Shown: positions 17,429 to 26,671 of the stretch, one piece after another
Layout of the letters: each line of letters starts with the position of its first letter
How positions within the stretch are numbered: position 1 is the stretch's first letter
Source: Maridesulfovibrio sp.
GTDB lineage: Bacteria; Desulfobacterota; Desulfovibrionia; Desulfovibrionales; Desulfovibrionaceae
DNA length: 64,000 bases
Direction: 5' to 3'
Assembly: GCF_963676065.1 (NCBI RefSeq)
Contig: NZ_OY780933.1
Span: 3,078,122 to 3,142,121, forward strand
Translations under genes and position numbers: made by a program
The notes under the pieces: model-generated
The model's input: only the letters and a program-made list of their open reading frames with translations
Told to the model about the DNA's origin: nothing
Databases searched by the model: none

Positions 17429-20400
17429 CTACCATTTTTTTTCGCGCTGCTTTTGAAGTGCAGCTTCCTGCTCTTCAAATGTGGCGAATCCGGCATGATG
17501 CATGGCATCTTCAACGGTCTGACTCCAATCCCATGCAGAATAGATGACCGGTTTATGGAAAGTTCCACGGAAGGTATCCATTTCCTGACGGATAAAGTCT
17601 TCCCTAGGAGTATCCATATTATCCCGCAGCTGCTCATTGAGACGTCTTATCTCACCTTCGTACCAGTCTTCCAGATCTTCTGGAGTCTTGTACTTTTTGA
17701 TAATATGGCTATAGCCGTTATCTTCCATAAGTGAGGCGAGACGTTCAAAATGACGATCCCGTATCCACTGGCCCAGTTCACTGACCTTGATGTTTTCAGC
17801 TTCGACTGCGGCCATATCAAGCTTGGTCTGAAGATAAGTATCCGGGACAACAGATGCTGAAACGATACCGGCGATGCAGACTACGCCGCGTAGGATAACG
17901 CTATTTGAAACACCCTGACCGCAGAAACCGATCTTCTTACCGAATTTCTGTCCGGTAAAAATAGCGGAAAGGATCGCCCAGACGACCGCCGGATCTTCCT
18001 CGTCGTAAATATGCTGCAGACTTGGATTATCGCGGTCGGTACCGAGAACCAGCTGAGTCATATCATTGGAGCCGATGGAGAAACCGTCTACCTCTTTGAT
18101 GAATTCCTTACTCAGCACGGCATTACTGGGAATTTCAGCCATGAGGATAAGTTTCAGGCCGTCTTTACCCGAATCAAGATTGTGAACCTGTGAGAGGTAA
18201 CGTTTCATGCTGCGCGCTTCTTCAATAGTGCGTACAAAAGGCAGCATGATATGCAGATTTTTACCGCCAAATACACCACGGGCCAGCTTGAAGGCCTCCA
18301 GTTCCCAGTCATGAATATTTCTTGAAACACCGCGATAACCGAGCATGGGGTTGTCTTCATGGTGCTCAAAGAGCAATCCGCCGAGCAGGTTGTGATATTC
18401 ATTGGTTTTAAAATCAGTGGTGCGGTAAACAATGTCCTTACCGTAAAAGGCCATGGCGAATAAGGCCAATCCCTGTGACAGGGTCTGGATGTAATTTTCC
18501 TTACCTGTGCGTAAACCGCGTGATTTAATAATCTCAGCAATGCGCTGGCGAAGAGTGGTGATTTCATCCATTTCGGATTTAAGTCCCATTTTGAGGGCCA
18601 CTTCATCACGTAACGCTTTAATTTCTTCTACATATTCTAGGACAAGTGGGTTCTCTTTTGCCTTGGCAAGCATCTCAGGCAGCTCGTCCAACGATTCTGT
18701 ACGCTTGTATATGAACTTGGAGTCAGCGTGTTCACCGGCATGAATACCGAGGACACCCCGCAGATGTTCTTCAATGCTGACAGAAGTCTTAAGCGCGTAG
18801 AGACTTTCGGTCGCGTGCTCAAGATAATGGTCGAGTTTCTTATCCAATTCGCGAAGCTTGCGATGCATGGCCAGAACTTCCTCAGTACCGCGGGCGGTAT
18901 TGGCATTGGCCATGGAATCCATTTCCTCGGTCAGCCCGGTCAATGCACCCACATATTCCCTCAGATTTATATTGAGGGAGATAAGACCGGAATCAAGCTG
19001 ATTCTTCATTACTGTTGTCAGCTGTGTATCCAGTTCATTGAGTTTATCCTGAACAAGCTTATCGAGTGTGCCGTTATCATAGGCTTCGAGGGCAAGCGGA
19101 TGTACTCCGATGTTACCAAGCATGAATTCCGCACGAAGCAGACCGACTTCAAAATCCGGGACTTCTCTCAGGCGGGACAGGAACAAAGACTGCCCTACGT
19201 CGGCAAGGATAAGTCCGACTTTGGTTTTTGTAGCCGGAAGCTCAGCAACATTGATGGTCCCACCCACCTCGATAAGAGGCAGCAGGCCGCGATAAACTTT
19301 ACCGCGTGAACCATCGACGGTGATTTCCTGTCCCTCAAGGGAGCGGATAATTTCGAGCCTCTGAATACCGATGATGGCCGGGATTCCAAGTTCACGAGAG
19401 GTGATCGCAGCATGGCTGGTATCTCCGCCCACATCAGCGAGAATACCGGAAGCGATACGCATTCCCGGTACCATGTCCGGGTCGGTACGTTCGGCAGCGA
19501 GAATATCGCCTTTATGAATTTTGTTCAGTTCAAGTGCGGACCGCAGAAATTTGACAGTTCCCTGCCCTGCTCCGCGTGAAGCACCGTTACCTTCCAGAAC
19601 AACTTCAGCTTCTTCAAGTTCTTTGGGATTAACCTCAAGCCTGCGCATGAAAATGGAATCAGGATGCAGCTCGAATTCTTCATTCCAGCGGGTTTCAGGA
19701 CGGGCCTGAACAAACCATAGCCGGTCAGCTGCATCAAGGCAGAACTCTGTATCCATGATCATGCCGCCATAAGCTGCGCTGATGGAGCGAACACCTTTGG
19801 CGACTTCTTCGGCCTGAGCAAGGGATAGAGCCCAACGGTAAACAGCACCGGGCTGAACTTTTTCAACCTTGGTTCCGCCCTTTTCACTGTATACAATCCG
19901 CTTATCCTTGCTGCCCATATTACGGACAACAACTTCGGAGCCGTCATCACGCTGGAAAACGTAAAATTTATCCGGGGTGACCATACCGCCCACAACAGCT
20001 TCCCCAAGACCGTAACTGGCATCGATGGAGACAAGATCCTTACGATCTGTTCCACGACAGCCGGTGGCGGTGTCGGCACTGAATGCGGTTCCTGATATCA
20101 CCGGATTAATCATGCGCATGATGCATACGGAAAGAGAGGTATTTTCAATAGCCCACTCTTTTTTGGCATCCTCGGCAACGGAGGCGTCACCGGTATTCTC
20201 AGCAAGAGTGACGGCGTCAAGAATTGCTTCACGGCGATAAGTCATACTGCGCAGATTATATGCTGACGCACAATCCCAGTGGTACGCTTCCGAGCACTGG
20301 TCTTCGCCTACTATATTCAGATAAGTATCCTGAAGTCCGGCAAAAGCCTTTTTGCGGCTGTCTTCACCGGCGGCGGAAGAACGCACAGCCACCGGCTCAT

Positions 20401-21007
20401 TTTCAAGCCCTGCGTCTTTGCAGATGGAAAGGTATGCTTCCCTGACTGCGACATCTACTTCTTTGGGGAGTTCTACAGAGAGGATCGCACTCTGTACAAG
20501 AATGGACCTTTTGCGTAGCTGATCGATTCCTTCAGGCGAGGTGGCGAATCCATCAACCACATTGTTGATAAAAGTCCTCAGCTGAATCTGGGTTTCAGGC
20601 TGTTTGCCCGCTTCTTCTTTAATTACAAGAGCTATAGAACGGACAAACTTTTGTAAAAATTCACTGTCGCTGTTTACTTCTTCACTGCTCCAGTCCACAG
20701 CGTTATATTCGCTGTCCACCACAGATCTGACAACACTGGCGTTGACCTTGGTTTCATCCAGCAACTTATGGAATGCAAGAGATGATACAGCTCTGAACTG
20801 GGGTGATCTGATGCCTTCAACCTGACTGATCAAAGCGGTATTATAATTTTTCCCGCCAACCAGAAGCTCTGCATCTTCACCGATTTTAACGATATCGGCA
20901 CCGGTTAGAATCAGCTTCTTTTCAAGCTGTTTTTTAGCCTGGGACTTCTTGGGAGCTGCTGTTCCCGCATCTTTAGCGGAAACTGCTTCTTCCGTCTTAC
21001 CAGCCAT
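17429..21007 (-). CDS. Phosphoenolpyruvate synthase-like PEP/pyruvate-binding enzyme, large form
   Basis: The enzyme probably converts pyruvate, ATP and water to PEP, AMP and phosphate (gluconeogenic), or is a close relative. The start with AAGGAGG 6 bases upstream gives MAGKTEEAV and 1192 residues, against about 800 for E. coli PpsA. In order: a charged N-terminal tail; an ATP-binding PPDK_N domain with VAVRSSAAGEDS; the phosphohistidine loop GGDTSHAAITSRELGIPA near residue 530; and a TIM-barrel PEP-binding domain with GLLRAEFML, NPMLGYRG, GSNDMTQL and GFCGQG. A helical insertion of about 200 residues separates GLLRAEFML from the rest of the barrel. A tail of about 100 residues follows. All key residues look intact. 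Confidence 0.85.
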   Translation of the reverse strand: MAGKTEEAVSAKDAGTAAPKKSQAKKQLEKKLILTGADIVKIGEDAELLVGGKNYNTALISQVEGIRSPQFRAVSSLAFHKLLDETKVNASVVRSVVDSEYNAVDWSSEEVNSDSEFLQKFVRSIALVIKEEAGKQPETQIQLRTFINNVVDGFATSPEGIDQLRKRSILVQSAILSVELPKEVDVAVREAYLSICKDAGLENEPVAVRSSAAGEDSRKKAFAGLQDTYLNIVGEDQCSEAYHWDCASAYNLRSMTYRREAILDAVTLAENTGDASVAEDAKKEWAIENTSLSVCIMRMINPVISGTAFSADTATGCRGTDRKDLVSIDASYGLGEAVVGGMVTPDKFYVFQRDDGSEVVVRNMGSKDKRIVYSEKGGTKVEKVQPGAVYRWALSLAQAEEVAKGVRSISAAYGGMIMDTEFCLDAADRLWFVQARPETRWNEEFELHPDSIFMRRLEVNPKELEEAEVVLEGNGASRGAGQGTVKFLRSALELNKIHKGDILAAERTDPDMVPGMRIASGILADVGGDTSHAAITSRELGIPAIIGIQRLEIIRSLEGQEITVDGSRGKVYRGLLPLIEVGGTINVAELPATKTKVGLILADVGQSLFLSRLREVPDFEVGLLRAEFMLGNIGVHPLALEAYDNGTLDKLVQDKLNELDTQLTTVMKNQLDSGLISLNINLREYVGALTGLTEEMDSMANANTARGTEEVLAMHRKLRELDKKLDHYLEHATESLYALKTSVSIEEHLRGVLGIHAGEHADSKFIYKRTESLDELPEMLAKAKENPLVLEYVEEIKALRDEVALKMGLKSEMDEITTLRQRIAEIIKSRGLRTGKENYIQTLSQGLALFAMAFYGKDIVYRTTDFKTNEYHNLLGGLLFEHHEDNPMLGYRGVSRNIHDWELEAFKLARGVFGGKNLHIMLPFVRTIEEARSMKRYLSQVHNLDSGKDGLKLILMAEIPSNAVLSKEFIKEVDGFSIGSNDMTQLVLGTDRDNPSLQHIYDEEDPAVVWAILSAIFTGQKFGKKIGFCGQGVSNSVILRGVVCIAGIVSASVVPDTYLQTKLDMAAVEAENIKVSELGQWIRDRHFERLASLMEDNGYSHIIKKYKTPEDLEDWYEGEIRRLNEQLRDNMDTPREDFIRQEMDTFRGTFHKPVIYSAWDWSQTVEDAMHHAGFATFEEQEAALQKQREKKW

Positions 21008-21028
21008 CACTTCCTCCTTACACATCAA

Positions 21029-21308
21029 TTAATAAGATATGCCTTTGGATTTTGCTATAAAATCCGGGTAAATAAGATAATCAGTAATCGAAAAGAAATT
21101 AACAGAATATAACAGACTCAGCACTCTAATTGGCAAAAACATGAGTGCAAACAATAATGATACTGATTCGGACGCCTACGGAAGAACTCCGCTGCATTCC
21201 GGTGTTGCCGTAAATGGGTGAAAAGCTTCCCTTCAGTTCACCCGGCAACCAAAAATCAATTCCCTCAGCAAGGCCCGTATGTCAAGCAAAAAGCGGTATA
21301 TATCTACA
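21029..21308 (+). pseudogene. Intergenic stretch with a possible ankyrin-repeat gene remnant
   Basis: A 26-codon frame at 21141-21221 encodes MSANNNDTDSDAYGRTPLHSGVAVNG. The DAYGRTPLH part matches the start of an ankyrin repeat, and a stop follows at once. No ankyrin continuation is visible in other frames. The rest of the region is AT-rich and without features. I read it as the decayed 5' end of an ankyrin gene, related in type to the one at 56766. The evidence is one short motif. Confidence 0.3.
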
Positions 21309-22232
21309 TTATAAAGGCATTACCGAGCCGGAATAAATCTCATGCTGTTCACCATTGTGATCAACAACGAGTCCGCCATCGGAACGTAAGCCGCAGATTA
21401 CACCACGCTCAACACCTTCCGGACCATCCACAATCTTTACCTCTTCTCCGAACCAGACCAGACGGTCGGCAAGTTCGTAAAGAAAATCATCGGTCTTTTT
21501 CATGGAGATGATTGAATCAAAATTGCTCCGGAAATATTTAATCAACTCCACCCATGTTTCCAAAGGTCCAAGCTGCATTTTATCGGTATTGAGATTCCCG
21601 GCAGGAACCGCATGCTCGGCACGAAGCAGATCACGCGGCGGAGCATATGCCAGATTCAAACCGATACCGACCATAGTCGAGTTACCACGTTCTTCTATGA
21701 GGATTCCCCCGACCTTTTTGCCGTCGATCAATATATCATTCGGCCACTTGAGCTGGGTTTCCACACCGATATCACGTAAAGCATTGCAGGTAAGATACCC
21801 CACAATAAGCGGTAGAATCCTGTTCCAGACCGGTCGAACTTCCCCCGGCTTCGCTTCCGGGAGGGACGGCCATTTGATGGTGCCGTAAACATTACCGGGA
21901 GGAGAAATCCATTCACGGCGAACCTGTCCGCGTCCGGTATTCTGTTCTACAGCCAGCACACTTCCCCATTCCGAAAGATCTTCGAGGGCGTTGAGCCGCC
22001 ATGCGACATCAAGGCTGGAAATACATGAACCGCATATGGCGACAGGAACACCGGTACGGGAACCGGATATCCATGTCGAATATGTTCTGTATTCATCATC
22101 CACGCTGTTCCAGGGGCTGAAACTCTCGATATCCCGTGCCCAGAGAGGATGCGCCTTGAAAAGGTTTTCGGGGGTTGTTTTAGGGAGTGGACTGTTTTCC
22201 TTACCGCTTATAATGGTAATTCGTGTAATCAT
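21309..22232 (-). CDS. birA: Biotin--[acetyl-CoA-carboxylase] ligase (BirA catalytic type)
   Basis: Biotin protein ligase activates biotin to biotinyl-AMP and moves it to the lysine of biotin carboxyl carrier proteins. The 307-residue protein carries the adenylate loop NTGRGQVRREWISPPGN, with the variant GRGQVRR, the catalytic KWPNDILIDGKKVGGILIE and VGIGLNL. The N-terminal part lacks the winged-helix repressor domain of E. coli BirA, and an unrecognised segment of about 70 residues stands in its place. It therefore probably does not act as a repressor. It is a single gene on the - strand. Confidence 0.85.
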   Translation of the reverse strand: MITRITIISGKENSPLPKTTPENLFKAHPLWARDIESFSPWNSVDDEYRTYSTWISGSRTGVPVAICGSCISSLDVAWRLNALEDLSEWGSVLAVEQNTGRGQVRREWISPPGNVYGTIKWPSLPEAKPGEVRPVWNRILPLIVGYLTCNALRDIGVETQLKWPNDILIDGKKVGGILIEERGNSTMVGIGLNLAYAPPRDLLRAEHAVPAGNLNTDKMQLGPLETWVELIKYFRSNFDSIISMKKTDDFLYELADRLVWFGEEVKIVDGPEGVERGVICGLRSDGGLVVDHNGEQHEIYSGSVMPL

Positions 22233-22364
22233 ATTTCACTATCTCATGTTCAGAAACTTGTTGGCAAGAGGAACCCTGCATTTTTTTAATACTTTAGCAT
22301 AATTGTATATTAACTAAAGCGAAAAGTTTGCGCAACTGTTCTTATGCCGGATTGGTCAACTTGA

Positions 22365-22392
22365 ACAAATGTCCGCGACAGGGAACATTTGT
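22365..22392. repeat. Inverted repeat downstream of the second cNMP-binding gene
   Basis: ACAAATGT (22365-22372) pairs with ACATTTGT (22385-22392) across a 12-base loop. It sits 7 bp after the stop of the gene at 22399-23532. Without a T run it is a weak terminator candidate, or an RNA-stabilising hairpin. Confidence 0.4.
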
Positions 22393-22398
22393 ATAGAA

Positions 22399-23532
22399 TT
22401 ATTCGGTTATAGAAGACTTAATATCCCGGATGATATCTATAAGCTCTTCTTCCACATCGTCAGCTTCGCTTTGGTCGATGGCATCCGAAGAACGAGAATC
22501 GCGGGAAATTGCAGTGGCTATCTTTGTTGAAATAGCTGCCAGAATCCTTTTTTTGGCATCATCCCCGGCAATAGCCAGTAAGATACCAAGTTTATAGTAA
22601 CCAAGCTGGCGGAATGCCTGCTTAAGTGTTCCAATATCCACAAAAACAATATCATCAACGCCTTCAAGTTCTTCAATTGCCTTACGCTTGCGCTTAACTT
22701 CCCTGAAGAACTGTTCACCCTTCTTTTCCACCCATTTGGAGGTTGCGTCCTTGTGAAGCATGCAGATATCTTCCGGAAAATCTCCAATACCTATCTTTTT
22801 ATAAATAACTTCCGGGTCGGAATCGACGATGGCGGAAAAATCATTAATATCCAAAAAATCAGAAAGAAAGACCTTACCGCAGAATTTATTGATATCTTCA
22901 GAAAGATTTTCAGCAATGGTAAGAAAATCATCAGGGCTGATGATTGTCAGGTAGGTCTGCGAGGCAATCTTATTCACCGAAATCATGTTGAATCCAATTG
23001 CAGATTTGAGAAGTCTATCTATTTCATGCTGCGGAGCATTTGTAATTTCTGAAAATTCCTTGGAAAACTCTTCCAATGTAATGCCTATGGAACCATCCTC
23101 GCTCTTGGGTGCGGTCTGAAAAATACGATGCTTCATGTGCAGCAAGCGGCAAAAGGTCAACCATGAGTTTTCACTGCGACTCTCTGAAACAGCACGGTCT
23201 GCCCGGGCAAGGCGTGATGCCAGCACGCGGGTCAAATGAAAAACCGTGGGATGACTTTTTTTGAGCAGCATAAGGATCAACCGGGCAGTCAGCACAATTA
23301 CAGTACATTCCGATGCTGCCTCGGCCCCGGCAACCCTTTCACTACGGGATATAATAGCCATTTCCCCGAAAATTTCCCCCGGACAGAGAGTAGCCAGAAT
23401 CTGCCTTTTACCGTTAATATTTTTGACAATATTAACGGAACCGGACTGAATCATATAGGCGACGTTCCCTTTATCCCCTTCTTTAAAAAGGACCTCACCC
23501 TTTAAGAAAGTTTTGGATTGCGGTCTGGCCAT
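22399..23532 (-). CDS. Cyclic-nucleotide-binding protein with C-terminal FliG-C-like domain, paralogue B
   Basis: This 377-residue cytoplasmic protein begins with a cNMP-binding domain (about residues 8-120). The beta-roll motif MIQSGSVNIVKNI and the phosphate-cassette-like CPGEIFGEMAIISRSERVAG are visible. A helical middle part follows. The last 90 residues, from ELEGVDDIVFVDIGTLKQAF, align in pattern with the C-terminal domain of the motor-switch protein FliG. It is the second gene of a tandem pair. Its ATG follows directly on the stop of paralogue A, so translation is coupled. It lacks the C-terminal helix-turn-helix of Crp regulators, so transcription control is not assumed. The function is unknown. 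Confidence 0.75.
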   Translation of the reverse strand: MARPQSKTFLKGEVLFKEGDKGNVAYMIQSGSVNIVKNINGKRQILATLCPGEIFGEMAIISRSERVAGAEAASECTVIVLTARLILMLLKKSHPTVFHLTRVLASRLARADRAVSESRSENSWLTFCRLLHMKHRIFQTAPKSEDGSIGITLEEFSKEFSEITNAPQHEIDRLLKSAIGFNMISVNKIASQTYLTIISPDDFLTIAENLSEDINKFCGKVFLSDFLDINDFSAIVDSDPEVIYKKIGIGDFPEDICMLHKDATSKWVEKKGEQFFREVKRKRKAIEELEGVDDIVFVDIGTLKQAFRQLGYYKLGILLAIAGDDAKKRILAAISTKIATAISRDSRSSDAIDQSEADDVEEELIDIIRDIKSSITE

Positions 23533-24708
23533 CTACTTGACCCCCTTAATCTTGCGTACAGTATCAAGTAGTTCATCGCAGCATTCCAGTACTTCCGAAT
23601 CAACCGGATCGCGGTCGGCATGCTTTTCCTGCAACAGAATCTGGGCTATCTTCTTGCTCACATTCTGCTTAATCTTATCCCTGCCCTGCTTATCAAGAGC
23701 GGAATAAAGAACTGAAATTTTATAATAATCAAATCCTTCAAGAGCTTTTTTAAGAGTAGGATTATCAATAAAAATGATATCATCAACAGCTTCGAGATCA
23801 TCCAGAGCTTTACGTGGTCTACGAAATTTTTTGAAAAAGTTAGGTTCCTTATCCTTGCGCCACTCCATAACCTTTTCCCGATTAAAAAAGACCAGATTTT
23901 CGGGCATTTCTTCTTTTATGATTTTTTTATAAATCTGTTCCGGGGTACTTCCGGTTCTCTTGGCGAGGTCAGAAAAGGTCATAAAACTCATACGCTGCTC
24001 AACATTTGCCCCGAGTTCACGCATCTGTTTATAGAGATTGCGCAGATTGGGCATGAACTGCTCGAAATTATTTATCGAAATATAGCGCTCGACAAACGCG
24101 CTTTTATCACCTTTCTTAACACTTTTTATGTCAATCAGGCGCAATTTGAAGACCATTTCAAGAAATGATTCAATTTCAAGATTGGAAAAAAAGGCAAGGC
24201 TTTTAACGGTTTCGGTGTAGGATTTAACCGACAGCCCCATTTTATAATTTTCTACTTCGCGCTGTTTATCTCGGGGCAGATATGCGTATTCCCGGTAGGC
24301 AAGATCAAGGATGCAGGCAAGAGACATGAAAGAATCGTTCTGTTCTGAGCTACCGGTCTTTAAATCAGTGTCGGCAACCCTTTTGGCCAGCAGCTGCAGC
24401 ATCTTCCTTACGGTTTCCGGTGAAGCTCTGAGGAGCTTTTTCATCATCTCCTCAGTTAAAACAACAAGCTCGCAAAAACTTGCAGCTTCGGCACTCCCTG
24501 TTCGTTTCTGATTGGTTAAGAGAGACATCTCACCAAAGATATCTCCCCGATGCAAAGACGCCATGACCGTCTTTTTTTTGTCGATCACTTTAAAAATATC
24601 CACAGTCCCCGACTTGATCATGTAAGCGATTTTGCTTTCCTGACCTTCATGGAAGATGATTTTACCTTTATGGTAAGTTCTTATGCTTGGTGCTGTCCGT
24701 ACAATCAT
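23533..24708 (-). CDS. Cyclic-nucleotide-binding protein with C-terminal FliG-C-like domain, paralogue A
   Basis: This 391-residue protein is paralogous to the next gene downstream. Residues 8-120 form a cNMP-binding domain (MIKSGTVDIFKVI; RGDIFGEMSLLTNQKRTGSAEA). Residues 243-286 resemble an excisionase/MerR-like helix-turn-helix (TFSDLAKRTGSTPEQIYKKI followed by Pro and a Trp near the end). Residues 300-390 resemble FliG-C: LEAVDDIIFIDNPTLKKALE, later RDKIKQNVSKKIAQIL. In FliG the comparable region reads FEDI..LDDRS and later NMSKRAA. The pair could link a nucleotide signal to motility or to another assembly. That is inference. Confidence 0.75.
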   Translation of the reverse strand: MIVRTAPSIRTYHKGKIIFHEGQESKIAYMIKSGTVDIFKVIDKKKTVMASLHRGDIFGEMSLLTNQKRTGSAEAASFCELVVLTEEMMKKLLRASPETVRKMLQLLAKRVADTDLKTGSSEQNDSFMSLACILDLAYREYAYLPRDKQREVENYKMGLSVKSYTETVKSLAFFSNLEIESFLEMVFKLRLIDIKSVKKGDKSAFVERYISINNFEQFMPNLRNLYKQMRELGANVEQRMSFMTFSDLAKRTGSTPEQIYKKIIKEEMPENLVFFNREKVMEWRKDKEPNFFKKFRRPRKALDDLEAVDDIIFIDNPTLKKALEGFDYYKISVLYSALDKQGRDKIKQNVSKKIAQILLQEKHADRDPVDSEVLECCDELLDTVRKIKGVK

Positions 24709-24746
24709 ATTAAAAAGTGCTTAAATTATCTTGATATATTTGTTTA

Positions 24747-25427
24747 TTACACACTACGATGCTTCTTAACAAGCCCGACAATTCTTTTAACAATAAGTGG
24801 AAAAATACCCAGCAATATAAATGAGATTAAAACTCCCGGCTGTACTATTCCCGAAAGAGAATCAATGTGCCCCAGCTCTTTTCCAGCATTAACATAAACC
24901 ATTGTTCCGGGCAGCATGCCTAGCTGTGAGACCCAATAAAAGGTTCTCAATTTCATGGGAGTAAGGCCCATAACCAGATTAATTATAACAAATGGAACGG
25001 CCGGAATAAGCCGCAGGCTGAAAAGGTAGAAAGCGCCCTCTTCTTTGATGCCGCGATTCACTTTATCAAGCCGGTCCCCGAACCTCTGCTGCACGTAATC
25101 CCGGAATAGGTAGCGGGAGAAGAAACAGGCCAGCGTCGCTCCTATCGTACTGGCAAATGAGATAGTCAGGACCCCTACTTTAAAACCTAGCAGGGCTCCT
25201 CCGGCAAGGCCGAGCACCGTCGCTCCCGGAAGGTTGACTCCGACAACAAGGACGTAAACCCAGAAAAAAGAAAAAACAGTCAGTAATGGATTCCGATCAT
25301 AAAATAATTGAAATTCCTGTCGCGAATTTTTCAAATATTCAAGGGTGAGGAACCTATCCAGATCAAAAATAAAAAAAAGCGCCGCCACACAGACAATAAA
25401 CAGAAGTATCAATATTTTCTTTTTCAT
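24747..25427 (-). CDS. TVP38/TMEM64 (DedA-like, SNARE-associated) membrane protein
   Basis: This 226-residue integral membrane protein has about five hydrophobic segments. The family signature is visible around GATVLGLAGGALLGFKVGVLTISFASTIGATLACFFSRYLFRD, seen at residues 69-112, then FYLFSLRLIPAVPFVIINLVMG and a C-terminal helix. These proteins are thought to act in lipid scrambling or transport, but the role in bacteria is poorly defined. Its start lies 86 bp from the CCA-type gene, which is read divergently. It precedes the cNMP-binding pair by 38 bp in the same direction and may share its transcript. Confidence 0.85.
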   Translation of the reverse strand: MKKKILILLFIVCVAALFFIFDLDRFLTLEYLKNSRQEFQLFYDRNPLLTVFSFFWVYVLVVGVNLPGATVLGLAGGALLGFKVGVLTISFASTIGATLACFFSRYLFRDYVQQRFGDRLDKVNRGIKEEGAFYLFSLRLIPAVPFVIINLVMGLTPMKLRTFYWVSQLGMLPGTMVYVNAGKELGHIDSLSGIVQPGVLISFILLGIFPLIVKRIVGLVKKHRSV

Positions 25428-25513
25428 TGATCATACGATACCATCAACCCTGAATTAATCAAGAATCTGAACAGAGAAAAACGCGATTATCTTTTTTATA
25501 CACCTAGGATTAT

Positions 25514-26671
25514 ATGACTAAAAAAACAAATAAATTAAAAATATTAATCGCCGGAGGAGCAATACGCGACCTGCTCCTGAGTCGCCGGCCGAAGGATCTT
25601 GATTATCTGGTTGCTTCCGGCACAGCGGAAGATTTTATGAAAGAATTCCCAGATGCGCTCCCTGTGGGTAAATCGTATGAAATATTTTATCTGAACGGAC
25701 TGGAGTTTTCCTTTCCCCGTAAGCGAGGAAAAAACATAGAGGAAACAATCAGTTTAGATCTTTTAGCTCGCGATTTCACAGTAAACAGCTTTGCTCTGGA
25801 TGAAGATGGTGAGCTGTATGCCCACCCCAAAGCAATGGATGACATGAAGAATAGGGTCCTGCGTCCTTCGTTTCCTGACTGTTTCAGGGAAGACCCGCTG
25901 CGCATCTTCCGGGCGGCTGTTTTTTCGGCACGCTTTCCCGAATTCTCGCCTCACGCTGAATTGATAAATGAAATGAAGCGCTGCGCTGAAAATGGATGGC
26001 TGAATGACATCGCAGCGGATAGGGTCGGGGTGGAATTGCGCAAAGGCTTGAGCGCGCCCAAGCCGGGTAATTTTCTACGTCTGCTGATTGAGGGGGGCTG
26101 CCTGGAACCGTGGCTCACAGAATTTTCCGGAGGCACTGATATTCCCGCCGGACCGCCAAAATATCACGATAAATCCGTACTGGGTCATACGGCTGAGATA
26201 ATGGATAAAGTTGCGGGAAATCCCCTGACCTGCTGGATGGCCATGTGCCACGATATAGGCAAGATCCTGACCCCGGATTCTATTCTTCCGTCACACTACG
26301 GTCATGATAAAGCTGGAGCTACTCCGGCCCGGACACTGGGCAGCAGGCTGATGCTACCTGTAAAATTTATAAAATCCGGTGAAACAGCCGCACTGCTGCA
26401 CATGAAAGCCGGCAGTTACAGCGAACTCCGCCCGGGCACAAAAGTAGACCTGCTCATGAAGCTGCATACTTCCGATCTGCTGGAGAATATGACCAGTCTC
26501 TGCCGTGCGGACCGGGGTGAGGATGTATTGCAAAATGCGCCTGCGGATCTGGCAGAGATACTTAAAGTATCCCTGCCGATGCAGGAAAGAAATCAGGGGA
26601 AAAAATCAGGGGAAAAGCTGCGCAGTATGCGAGCCGCAAAGCTCAAATCATTACGCCCAGCCAGCGATTAA
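25514..26671 (+). CDS. CCA-adding enzyme / poly(A) polymerase family tRNA nucleotidyltransferase with HD domain
   Basis: The enzyme adds or repairs the 3' CCA end of tRNAs, or polyadenylates RNA. The 385-residue protein has the class II nucleotidyltransferase motif GGAIRDLLLSRRPKDLDYLV (the two carboxylates are in DLDYLV), then RDFTVNSFALDEDGEL and REDPLRIFRAAVFSARF. A C-terminal HD domain has AMCHDIGKIL with HD and a later His. Substrate choice between CCA addition and poly(A) cannot be read here. It converges on the small secreted-protein gene, and the two coding regions overlap by 4 bases (26668-26671). Confidence 0.82.
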   Translation: MTKKTNKLKILIAGGAIRDLLLSRRPKDLDYLVASGTAEDFMKEFPDALPVGKSYEIFYLNGLEFSFPRKRGKNIEETISLDLLARDFTVNSFALDEDGELYAHPKAMDDMKNRVLRPSFPDCFREDPLRIFRAAVFSARFPEFSPHAELINEMKRCAENGWLNDIAADRVGVELRKGLSAPKPGNFLRLLIEGGCLEPWLTEFSGGTDIPAGPPKYHDKSVLGHTAEIMDKVAGNPLTCWMAMCHDIGKILTPDSILPSHYGHDKAGATPARTLGSRLMLPVKFIKSGETAALLHMKAGSYSELRPGTKVDLLMKLHTSDLLENMTSLCRADRGEDVLQNAPADLAEILKVSLPMQERNQGKKSGEKLRSMRAAKLKSLRPASD

